DNA of 51,514 bases from Methanoculleus sp. SDB (GTDB taxonomy: Archaea > Halobacteriota > Methanomicrobia > Methanomicrobiales > Methanomicrobiaceae). This document shows, in pieces, positions 7,723-15,474 of the stretch (positions are counted from its first letter, which is position 1; every line of letters begins with the position of its first letter). The notes below the pieces were generated by a model, which saw only the letters and a list, made by a program, of their open reading frames with translations, did not search any database and was not told the DNA's origin. The DNA is taken from positions 1 to 51,514 of the forward strand of contig LKUD01000089.1 in NCBI GenBank assembly GCA_001412355.1, in the 5' to 3' direction. The translations under genes were made by a program, and so were the position numbers.

Positions 7723-8511
7723 TCACGTGACGAGCCGCTTCTTCATCAGATGAATGGCAAGCAGGAAGAAGACGGCGGTTGCCAGCACTATCCAACCGAG
7801 GCTCACGAGGATGAAGGGAGTGATGTCGGTGAGGGTAAGCGAGCGGGTGACCGTGACTACGTGGGCCAGCGGCAGGAGGGCGAGGGCGAGATAGCGGATA
7901 GGATCGGGCAGCACCGAGAGCGGGAAGAAGGTTCCCGAAAAGAGAAACATCGGCGTGATGAAAAGGAACGACGGGTAGTTGAGCTCATCGATGCCGGGAG
8001 TCAGTGCGGTGAAGCACATGCCGATGCTCGCGAAAAGGAGTCCGGCGGCAAAGGAGAACGGGATGACGAGGAGAGAGGCGGGAACGTCGACGACACCGAA
8101 GATGATAAGGATGAGGAGCATGATGGAGACGTAGATGAAGCTCCGCGTGGCACCCCACAGGAGTTCGCCCGCGATCACCTCGTCGATGGTGAGGGGAGTC
8201 GACACCATGGCGTCGAATGTCTTCATGTAGTACATCCGCACGAACGAGCCGTAGGTGCATTCGAAGAAGGCCGAGTTCATGGCTGAGATCGCGAGCAGTG
8301 CCGGGGCGATATAGCGGATATACGGGACACCGTCAATATCCCCGACGAACGAACCGAGCCCGATACCGAGCGCGATGAGATACAGCACCGGTTCGAGCAT
8401 CGGCGGCAGAAAATTCACACGGTACGTCTTGAAAAAGACATCCCTGTTTCGCCGCCAGACTGTCCATGCCGCACGCGAGATGTCGGGCGTGAGAAATGAT
8501 CCGGGACGCAT
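7723..8511 (-). CDS. ABC-2 type exporter permease (DrrB/NodJ-like)
   Basis: 262 residues with six predicted membrane helices. An N-terminal cytoplasmic segment (AWTVWRRNRDVFFKTY) is followed by helices in the order expected for the ABC-2 membrane domain. The family motif region PLPYFLFSGTFFPLS is represented by PMFLFSGTFFPLSVLPDPIRYLALALLPLAHVVTVTRS. The start ATG at 8511 is one base after the stop of the ATPase gene, so the two form a transcriptional and translational unit. It exports an unidentified hydrophobic or polysaccharide-like substrate. T-rich sequence on the minus strand at 7671-7687 probably ends the transcript. Confidence 0.88.
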   Translation of the reverse strand: MRPGSFLTPDISRAAWTVWRRNRDVFFKTYRVNFLPPMLEPVLYLIALGIGLGSFVGDIDGVPYIRYIAPALLAISAMNSAFFECTYGSFVRMYYMKTFDAMVSTPLTIDEVIAGELLWGATRSFIYVSIMLLILIIFGVVDVPASLLVIPFSFAAGLLFASIGMCFTALTPGIDELNYPSFLFITPMFLFSGTFFPLSVLPDPIRYLALALLPLAHVVTVTRSLTLTDITPFILVSLGWIVLATAVFFLLAIHLMKKRLVT

Positions 8512-8512
8512 G

Positions 8513-9430
8513 TCAGTCCCTCAGGTTCCGGCCCGTCAGCCGGAGAAACACATCCTCGAGCGTCGCCCGTCGGGCAAACACCCTGCCGGGGTTGCACTCC
8601 TCAAAGAGCCGCCGCGCTATTTCGCGTGACCGATCCGTCATCACCTCGACCACGTCGCCTATTACCTCGTAATCCGCTCCCATGGCATCGAGGCAGGCGA
8701 TCACCTCGGGTTTGGGTTCCGCCTCGACTATCTCGGTTCCTGCATGCTCCTTTACAAGTGTTTCCGGCGCCCCTTCAACGAGGATCGAACCGCCGTCCAT
8801 GATGAGAAGGTTGTCGCAGAGCCGTTCCGCCTCTTCGAGATAGTGGGTGGTGAGCACAATCGTATTGCCGTCCGCCTGCAGTTCCCGGAGCTTCTCCCAG
8901 ATGAGGTGGCGTGCCTGCGGATCGAGCCCGATGGTCGGTTCGTCGAGGATCAGGAGCTGCGGGTTGTTGACGAGCGCCCGGGCAAGGAGAAGCCGCCGCT
9001 TCATCCCGCCGGAAAGGTGTTCGATCCTGACGTCCTGTTTCTCCGTCAGCTGTACGAATGCGAGCAGCTCTTCGATCCGCCGCTCAGCCTCCCGTTTTTC
9101 AATGCCGAAATACCGGGAATACACGAACAGGTTTTCGCGGCAGGTGAATTCGGGATCAAGGTTCGTCTCCTGCGGCACCACACCGAGCCACTGCTTGATG
9201 GCACGCGGCCGGACGTCCGGGTCCATTCCATACACGGAGAGCGATCCCCCCGAACGCGGGGAGACGCACTGGATCATCCGCATCGTGGTCGTCTTTCCCG
9301 CACCGTTCGGCCCGAGAAACCCGAAAACGGTGCCGGGCTCCACATCGAAACTGATGCCGTTCACGGCAGGTTCGGTGCCATAGTACTTCGTGAGATTCCG
9401 TGCGGATATGACGGGGGGTGGGGGTGCCAT
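8513..9430 (-). CDS. ABC-2 type exporter ATPase (DrrA/NodI-like)
   Basis: 305 residues, the usual length for this class. Walker A GPNGAGKTT, Q-loop VPQETNLDPEFT, signature LSGGMKRR, Walker B LLILDEPTIGLDP, and switch His in LTTHYLEEAERLCD are all intact. The C-terminal 70 residues form the DrrA-type accessory domain (EIVEAEPKPEVIACLDAMGADYEVIGDVVEVMTD). Energises the permease encoded immediately downstream. No ribosome-binding site is obvious before the ATG at 9430. A short inverted repeat (AGGGG ... CCCCT, about 9487-9503) lies in the 102-base gap before it, with no clear role. Confidence 0.9.
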   Translation of the reverse strand: MAPPPPVISARNLTKYYGTEPAVNGISFDVEPGTVFGFLGPNGAGKTTTMRMIQCVSPRSGGSLSVYGMDPDVRPRAIKQWLGVVPQETNLDPEFTCRENLFVYSRYFGIEKREAERRIEELLAFVQLTEKQDVRIEHLSGGMKRRLLLARALVNNPQLLILDEPTIGLDPQARHLIWEKLRELQADGNTIVLTTHYLEEAERLCDNLLIMDGGSILVEGAPETLVKEHAGTEIVEAEPKPEVIACLDAMGADYEVIGDVVEVMTDRSREIARRLFEECNPGRVFARRATLEDVFLRLTGRNLRD

Positions 9431-9532
9431 CGGTAGAAAACTGATTGATGGCGGACCGGATGAAACCTTCTGTCGGAAGATGCCGGTAGGGGGAACAATC
9501 CCCTATTCGGAGGAGAGAGCCACCCCCTGTCC

Positions 9533-11071
9533 TCAGGCGGCACGTACCATGGCGCCGTCGTTATCTGCCCGGGTGCGGGTGATCGCAACCTCCGTCTCCC
9601 CGAGCGCCTCCCGTGCCGAGCGCTCGATCTCACCGAGCCCCGTATCGGCAATCGCATAGACGGTCGGCCCGAAAGAGCTCAGTCCCGCACAGGCTGCCCC
9701 GGCCTCACGCAGGGCGGCCAGGAGTCCGAAAATCAGGGGGGGCTGCAGGGAGATCTCCACACGCTTGAATCCGACATCCTGCAGATGGTTGATCCCGGCG
9801 CCGAAGAGATCGAGATCATGGTCTGCGATCCCGGGAAGGATACGCATGACCAGCTGATGGCAGATCTGCTGCACCTCCTGTGCGGGGATCGGGCAGAACT
9901 TCCGGAACACATCCTTTTCACGCCTTCCGAACATGGTTTCCGGGAGATGCGGTGTCGCTAGCAGTATCTGCCAGTCCTCCGGGAACGGGTGACGGACGAC
10001 CACCGGGGGGGGACGCGTGCCTTGCGAAAATGATGAGGGAAGGAAATCCTTTTTCTCCCCGTTTTCACCGAAACTATGGCCTCCGTCAACGAGAAAACCT
10101 CCTCCTGAAAAAGCACCCGTACCTATCCCTGACGTTCCTCCCCTGCCTGCCATGAGCGCCATCTCCCGCACCGGCACGGACATCCCGTAGAGATCGCACA
10201 GTGCCCTGATAGCAGCGAGCGCAAGGGCAGTACCGCTACCGAGCCCGATATGCGGGGGCGGAGAGCGGTAAATGGTAATCGATGCTCCGCCCTGCACGCC
10301 GAGGCGGGAGAGCAGTGCCCGGGACACGTCTTCCACCCTCCGGATTGCGTCCGGATCGCCCCCCTTAACCGACAGGACGGGAGAACGGCGGGCTTCAAGG
10401 AGGGTGTCGGGATGGTCAAGTGCAACACCGATGCCGCCATCCACCCGCGAAAGCCCGCCGTTGAGGTCGATAAGCCCTATGTGAAGCCGGGAGGGAGCTT
10501 TTACGATAACACCCGATTCTCCTGAAAACGAGGAGAGTGGAAATATCTCTTCGATATGGATGAGGGGGGCTTCGTCATGGATAATCTGGTACTTCCGCCG
10601 GAGGAGGCGGTCGTCGCCTCCGATTCCGAATACACGGGAGAGTGCGGGATCCGGCTTTGTCATCCTTACGTCGAGGAGTTCCCTGCGCCCCTCGATCTCG
10701 TATTTTTTGAGGATTTTTCCGATGGGAATGTCTGCACGCATCAGGTCGTTCTGCCATTCGGACCGGAGCCGTGCGAGAGGAGTATCCGAAACGGCATAGA
10801 TGAGGACATCACCTGTCTCGGAATCCTGCAGTTCAACGACACGGTGATTCACTGCCTGCCCCGGCGCGACATCGAGTGACATGCTGCATTCGCTGTCGGC
10901 GGATACCACTTCCTGGAAGCGTGTCCGGACGGCCACCTCATGGCCGCTTATGGCTTCCAGGAGTCCCGTCACAGAGCCATCGGTCGTGAGCAGTATTTTC
11001 TGGAGGGGGGAGAGGGGCCCAACCTTTTCCTCGATCTCGGAAATTTTCCGGAAAAATGCATTGTACGCCAT
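9533..11071 (-). CDS. Fusion: chorismate lyase-like domain + beta-RFAP synthase-type GHMP domain (methanopterin synthesis)
   Basis: 512 residues from the ATG at 11071 (AGGGTAGGAACGAC precedes it). Residues 1-180 resemble the archaeal chorismate pyruvate-lyase family (DUF98/UbiC-like): LSPLQKILLTTDGSVTGLLEA near the start, then R...L.D, IPIGKIL and a C-terminal IHDEAPLIHIEEIFP. That family makes 4-hydroxybenzoate. From about residue 187 (GVIVKAPSRLHIGLIDLNG) a full GHMP-superfamily beta-ribofuranosylaminobenzene 5'-phosphate synthase follows, with the phosphate loop PPPHIGLGSGTALALAAI and SGIGTGAFSGGGFLVDGGH. That enzyme joins PRPP to the aromatic acid with loss of CO2, the first committed step of methanopterin. 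So one polypeptide carries two consecutive steps. The joint is clean: no stop, frameshift or linker repeat. Cytoplasmic. Confidence 0.88.
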   Translation of the reverse strand: MAYNAFFRKISEIEEKVGPLSPLQKILLTTDGSVTGLLEAISGHEVAVRTRFQEVVSADSECSMSLDVAPGQAVNHRVVELQDSETGDVLIYAVSDTPLARLRSEWQNDLMRADIPIGKILKKYEIEGRRELLDVRMTKPDPALSRVFGIGGDDRLLRRKYQIIHDEAPLIHIEEIFPLSSFSGESGVIVKAPSRLHIGLIDLNGGLSRVDGGIGVALDHPDTLLEARRSPVLSVKGGDPDAIRRVEDVSRALLSRLGVQGGASITIYRSPPPHIGLGSGTALALAAIRALCDLYGMSVPVREMALMAGRGGTSGIGTGAFSGGGFLVDGGHSFGENGEKKDFLPSSFSQGTRPPPVVVRHPFPEDWQILLATPHLPETMFGRREKDVFRKFCPIPAQEVQQICHQLVMRILPGIADHDLDLFGAGINHLQDVGFKRVEISLQPPLIFGLLAALREAGAACAGLSSFGPTVYAIADTGLGEIERSAREALGETEVAITRTRADNDGAMVRAA

Positions 11072-11296
11072 GTCGTTCCTACCCTGATTCAGAGTGCGGC
11101 CTTCATTACAATGAATGTATGGGAGCGCGTACCCTCTCCGGCAGAGACCGCTGATCGCTGCTCCCGGCAGGATCCGACTGTGCCGGGATATGGGATGCCT
11201 GTTCGCGGAGAGCTGTTCCGTAAATTTTGTTGTCATGTTCGCGACAAATAATTTATCTGGTTTCCGGGTTCACTATTAAGAAATCGAGGGATATCC

Positions 11297-13549
11297 GTGG
11301 ACAGACCCTTTGCCGTGCTCGCCCGTATCATTACCGGCCGCCCGTATGCTGTCGCGGGGGCGATTGCTGCCATCTTTTTCGTATCACTCTGGGGGATGAC
11401 CCTGCTCTCCATGGAGACCGGAACCGACACGTACATGGACAAATCCACCGAGCGGGGCATGCTTCTCGATAAATATACGGATACATTCAGCACCGATATG
11501 GTCATGCTGATAATCGAGGCGGACGACGTCACGAATCCGGAAGTCCTTGCCTATATCGATCGCATTGAGGCCGATATCGGAAACGAGCAGTATATTGCGG
11601 GAATATCAAGCATCGTTGATCTGATCAAACAGATAAACAACGGCCAAGTCCCGAAATCTTATGCCGATATCATCCTGGCGAAAGAGTCGCTCCCCCCCTA
11701 CCTGCTCGAACGGTACCTTCCGTCGGAACTGCTTACCATCAGCGTCATAACGCTCGAACCGGGTGTCTCCGCGGATGTTCGGAATGCCGTGCTCGACAAT
11801 ATCGATGCCATACTCCGGCTTTCGGATCCGCCGCCCGGTGTCGGCGTAACGGTGACGGGCGATTCGGCATTCGAAAAACAGATGGGAGAGGAGATCGGGG
11901 CCTCGATGGGAGTACTCATCTCCGCCGCCATGCTGCTCATGATCCTTGCGGTCGGCCTCCTCTTCTCTCATGTCCGGTACCGCCTGCTTCCCGTTGCGGT
12001 CGTGGCATGCGGCCTGATCCTCACCTTCGGTATCATGGGGATCGCCGGAATTCCTATCAGCATGGTTGTGATCGGAGCGTTCCCGGTGCTTATCGGGATC
12101 GGCATTGACTATGCGATCCAGTTCCATACCCGGTTCGATGAAGAGTCGCGGAAATCCCCCCTGCCCGAGGCGATTCTAACGACCCTCACCCGGTCCGGCC
12201 CCGCCATACTCTTCGCAATGATCGCGACGTCGCTCGGGTTTATCGCGATGTATATCTCCCCTGTGCCGATGGTGCAGGATTTCGGGCTGACCTGCACCAT
12301 CGGCGTGGTCTCCTGTTATATCGCAGCACTGGTGATGGTTCCGACGTTCGGCACGCTCATCGCGTACCGTCCGAAAGAGGTGCGGGGTGCGGGAAGGCGG
12401 GGCGCGATGGATATGTACGATTCCTTCCTCGGGACCCTCGCCCTCAAAATTGCAAAACATCCCTTGCCCGTGGTCCTGATCCTCGGTTTCGTCGCAATCG
12501 TCGGAATCCAGATCGACCAGACGATTCCGATTAATACCAATGAAGATACCTTTGTTCCCCCTGACATGCCCGCTGTTGTGGATCTGAAAAAAGTCACGCG
12601 GACGATGGGATCGACCCAGACGCTCCCCGTATACGTCCGCGGGGCGGGTGTCCTCGATATCGACACACTCAGCTGGATTAAAGAGTTCTCCGAGTACGAA
12701 GTATCCTCAAACGACAAGGTTACCGGTGCGACGAGTATTGTGACGTACCTCATGCAGTACAACGGCGGGGTCATGCCCTCCACCGACGCGGGTGTGGAGG
12801 AGGTGCTCGCGCGGATTCCCCGGGAGACAAAGAATGCCTATGTCAGCGGCACGATGGATACCGTCATCCAGTTCTCTCTCATGGATATGGAAAACGAGGT
12901 TGCGCTCTCGCTGGTCGACAGGATTTCGAGGGACATTGTTTGGAAAGAGGCACCGCCGGGTATCACCGTCTCACCGACGGGACAACTCGACATGTTCACG
13001 TCCCTCATCGATCAGATCAATCAGGGAAAGACACGGATGACGCTCCTCGGTTTCGGGCTGATATTTGCATTTCTCCTGATAGTGTACCGCCGCCTGAATG
13101 CGATCTCGCCGTTGATTCCCATCATGATGATCGTCGGGTGGAACGGGGCGATTATGTATCTCCTCGGCATAGAATACTCACCCATGACCGCTGCGCTCGG
13201 CTCCATGACAATAGGTGTGGCCTCGGAATATACGATCCTGATTATGGAGCGGAGCATGGAGGAGCGGGACCGTGGCCGGGATGTATTTGAATCGATCCGC
13301 GAATCCGTCCAGAAGATCGGGACCGCGGTCACCGTGTCGGGGATGACGACGGTATTCGGTTTTTCGGCCCTCCTGCTCTCTACGTTTAATATCATCAAGA
13401 ATTTCGGTGCCGTGACCGTGATTACCGTCGGCTTTTCGCTTATCGGGGCCATCATCGTCATGCCCGCCGTGCTCTCCCTGATGGGGAGAGGGGGACGGCC
13501 GGAGGGAGATCATGCCGCCGTCGAGCTTGTGGGAGCAAAGGGAGCATGA
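11297..13549 (+). CDS. RND-superfamily exporter (HAE3/MMPL-like)
   Basis: 750 residues from GTG at 11297, with GAGGGAT a few bases upstream and a TATA-like AATAATTTATC at about 11244-11254. Two tandem halves are visible, each with one leading helix, a large extracytoplasmic loop, then a five-helix bundle. Half 1: helix at about 14-35, loop to about 205, helices to about 365. Half 2: helix near 390, loop to about 580, helices to the end. Sterol-sensing-like motifs such as GIGIDYAIQFHTRF and GVASEYTILIMERSMEERD occupy equivalent positions in the two halves, as in archaeal HAE3 proteins. It probably uses ion-motive force to move lipids or hydrophobic solutes. Its stop overlaps the next start by ATGA. 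Confidence 0.88.
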   Translation: MDRPFAVLARIITGRPYAVAGAIAAIFFVSLWGMTLLSMETGTDTYMDKSTERGMLLDKYTDTFSTDMVMLIIEADDVTNPEVLAYIDRIEADIGNEQYIAGISSIVDLIKQINNGQVPKSYADIILAKESLPPYLLERYLPSELLTISVITLEPGVSADVRNAVLDNIDAILRLSDPPPGVGVTVTGDSAFEKQMGEEIGASMGVLISAAMLLMILAVGLLFSHVRYRLLPVAVVACGLILTFGIMGIAGIPISMVVIGAFPVLIGIGIDYAIQFHTRFDEESRKSPLPEAILTTLTRSGPAILFAMIATSLGFIAMYISPVPMVQDFGLTCTIGVVSCYIAALVMVPTFGTLIAYRPKEVRGAGRRGAMDMYDSFLGTLALKIAKHPLPVVLILGFVAIVGIQIDQTIPINTNEDTFVPPDMPAVVDLKKVTRTMGSTQTLPVYVRGAGVLDIDTLSWIKEFSEYEVSSNDKVTGATSIVTYLMQYNGGVMPSTDAGVEEVLARIPRETKNAYVSGTMDTVIQFSLMDMENEVALSLVDRISRDIVWKEAPPGITVSPTGQLDMFTSLIDQINQGKTRMTLLGFGLIFAFLLIVYRRLNAISPLIPIMMIVGWNGAIMYLLGIEYSPMTAALGSMTIGVASEYTILIMERSMEERDRGRDVFESIRESVQKIGTAVTVSGMTTVFGFSALLLSTFNIIKNFGAVTVITVGFSLIGAIIVMPAVLSLMGRGGRPEGDHAAVELVGAKGA

Positions 13550-14019
13550 CGACGGACGATTACTTCATGCACTGCGCCATCACGGCCGCACGCCGGGGGA
13601 TTTCGGAGGGACAGACGCCTTTCGGGGCCTGTATTGTCATGGACGGGGAGATCATTGCCTGCGACCACAACCGGGTCTGGGAACAGAGCGACAGTACGGC
13701 GCATGCGGAGATACTTGCCATCCGGAGTGCCTGCCGGGCCCGGGGGACCATTGATCTCGCCGGTGCGACAATCTATGCCACCTGCGAGCCCTGCCCGATG
13801 TGTTTTGCCGCCTGCCACTGGGCACGAATCGGACGGATCGTCTCGGGCGCCTCCATCCGGGATGCACGGGGATTCGGTTTTCACGAGCTGCATGTCTCAA
13901 ACGCGATGATGGCCCGGCTTGGGAGGAGCGAAATTACGCTCGAGCAGGGAGTCTGCCGGGACGAATGCATCGCCCTCTTCCTGGAATGGGTGTCCGAAGG
14001 GCGGAGCGGGCCGTACTGA
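13546..14019 (+). CDS. Nucleoside/guanine deaminase-like zinc enzyme (CDA superfamily)
   Basis: 157 residues. The cytidine-deaminase-like zinc site is complete: TAHAE (His plus catalytic Glu) and CEPCPMC (PCxxC). The C-terminal part (GFHELHVSNAMMARLG, then a W near the end) looks more like the guanine deaminase / nucleoside deaminase branch than the tRNA-adenosine deaminase TadA. The start overlaps the RND stop by ATGA, so expression is coupled to the exporter. The exact substrate (guanine, cytosine or a pterin-related base) cannot be told from sequence alone. Confidence 0.85.
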   Translation: MTTDDYFMHCAITAARRGISEGQTPFGACIVMDGEIIACDHNRVWEQSDSTAHAEILAIRSACRARGTIDLAGATIYATCEPCPMCFAACHWARIGRIVSGASIRDARGFGFHELHVSNAMMARLGRSEITLEQGVCRDECIALFLEWVSEGRSGPY

Positions 14020-14105
14020 GCGGCGGCAGCGGCCGCTCCGCTCCGGGAAGAAACAGAGAAGTGAAATGTAGTATCCGGGGGAATCGGCTATGTCCGTGAC
14101 ATCGC

Positions 14106-14297
14106 TTAATAATAATCGTCGAATTGTGTCATTTTGCTCTGGCTTTTCCGTTGTCTGTCATCGGGATGCCGGTGGTTGCGGGTGTTTTTAATTTTGTCCC
14201 GGGAACCTTTCACATCCCGTTTCTGGCGTCGGTATTCCTTCTCCTCAAAGAAGTCCACACCATCGTTGAAATAATCGTAGGTATTCCTTTTTCCCAC
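14106..14297 (-). CDS. Possible 63-residue highly charged small protein
   Basis: The translation is MGKRNTYDYF followed by a strongly charged Lys/Arg/Asp/Glu body and the tail FDDYY, with no hydrophobic segment. The composition is that of a deliberate small basic protein rather than random read-through. The start would be GTG at 14297 without a ribosome-binding site. A T/A-rich stretch (TTTATTTTTTTATTC on the minus strand, about 14314-14330) lies about 28 bases upstream, the right distance for a leaderless transcript. It sits between convergent genes on the end of the psmB strand. No family recognised. May be spurious. Confidence 0.35.
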   Translation of the reverse strand: MGKRNTYDYFNDGVDFFEEKEYRRQKRDVKGSRDKIKNTRNHRHPDDRQRKSQSKMTQFDDYY

Positions 14298-14378
14298 AAT
14301 GTCAGGTGAACCGAATAAAAAAATAAACCTTACGATGGAGGACTCCCCGTCTTGCCGGAAAAAGGGAGGGGCCCGGTA

Positions 14379-15473
14379 TCAGTGGGCGGCATCGCCACAC
14401 CGGCACCGGCCGATCGTGAATGCCATGGATGCGGTTGTGAGTGCCATTACAAAAAAGGCGGGTGCAAATCCGGATGTCTGCGCTATGATACCCGCTGCAA
14501 ACGGGAGCAGCGTCATTCCCGCATAGGTGGCTGTATTGAAAAGGCCCATCAGCGCTCCCTGCTGCACGCCCATTGCGCCGAGATACGCGAGCTGGGCATT
14601 GATAATAAATCCCGCCACACCGCCGATGACGGCGAACATCAGGAGCACCGCATACAGCCCCAGTGACGGTGCCACGAAGGAGAGCATGACCGCCGTGGCC
14701 ATGAGAAGGGCCGATATCCGGACGGTCCGCACCGGTTCGAACGAGAGGCGTGACGCGGCAAGTGATGTCGCCATGGTTGCCGCGTGCATCATCCCGATCT
14801 GGACGGACAGGAGCGATGCAGATTCGCCGGTAAACTCCGGATAGAGAGCGGTGACCACGCCGGTGACCCCGATAAGCACAACGGTGGAGATATACAGCCA
14901 GAAATGAACGCGGAATGTCTCCGCAAGATGCACCTTCCGGCGTTCCTCTTCTCTCACTTCGGAAATATAGGCGCTCATGACTAGCGGAACGGCGGAGAGG
15001 GCGGTGAAGAGGACCACGCCACCCGTCGCACCCATGCTCATTTCGAGCCATCCGGTCCCGAGGAGACCGGTCAGGAGACCGAGATTGAGGGCGGCGATAA
15101 AATGTCCGCTCAGGCTGCGGTGATTCGGCTGCGAATTAATCCATGCCAGTGCGGACGGCACGAACAGCCCCGCACCAATCCCTTCGAGTGTCCGTGCGGC
15201 GAGAACCGGCAGGACGGCCGGGAAGAGTATGATCAGGATCCCCGACATGCACGTAAGAAGCAGGCCGAGGCGGATCAGGGGAGTTTTTCCGATCCGGTCG
15301 CTTAACAGGCCGGCGGGGAGTACAGTAAGAAACGCTCCGAAAAAATAGGCGGAATATATCGCACCCTGGAGAGCGGGTTCGGCTTGTGCAAAGGAGGGAA
15401 GGACGGGTACGATGGCATTGGAGATTGCCATCACGATGAAAATGCCGGAGAGCAGGGTGATTGACTGTCTCAT
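14379..15473 (-). CDS. Major facilitator superfamily transporter
   Basis: 364 residues with about eleven to twelve hydrophobic helices. The MFS loop 2-3 signature is GLLSDRIGKTPLIRLG, and ARTLEGIGAGLFVPSALAWI follows in helices 4-5. The start is taken as the ATG at 15473, one base after the stop of aCPSF1 (TGA-A-ATG). An upstream TTG would lie inside the aCPSF1 gene. It is therefore probably the third cistron after psmB and aCPSF1, although its job as a small-molecule exporter has no evident link with them. Substrate unknown. Confidence 0.85.
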   Translation of the reverse strand: MRQSITLLSGIFIVMAISNAIVPVLPSFAQAEPALQGAIYSAYFFGAFLTVLPAGLLSDRIGKTPLIRLGLLLTCMSGILIILFPAVLPVLAARTLEGIGAGLFVPSALAWINSQPNHRSLSGHFIAALNLGLLTGLLGTGWLEMSMGATGGVVLFTALSAVPLVMSAYISEVREEERRKVHLAETFRVHFWLYISTVVLIGVTGVVTALYPEFTGESASLLSVQIGMMHAATMATSLAASRLSFEPVRTVRISALLMATAVMLSFVAPSLGLYAVLLMFAVIGGVAGFIINAQLAYLGAMGVQQGALMGLFNTATYAGMTLLPFAAGIIAQTSGFAPAFFVMALTTASMAFTIGRCRCGDAAH

Positions 15474-15474
15474 T

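Noticed and set aside
13546-14019. tRNA adenosine deaminase TadA
   Set aside because: The zinc motifs are shared, but the C-terminal half resembles guanine/nucleoside deaminases, and I do not expect TadA in archaea.
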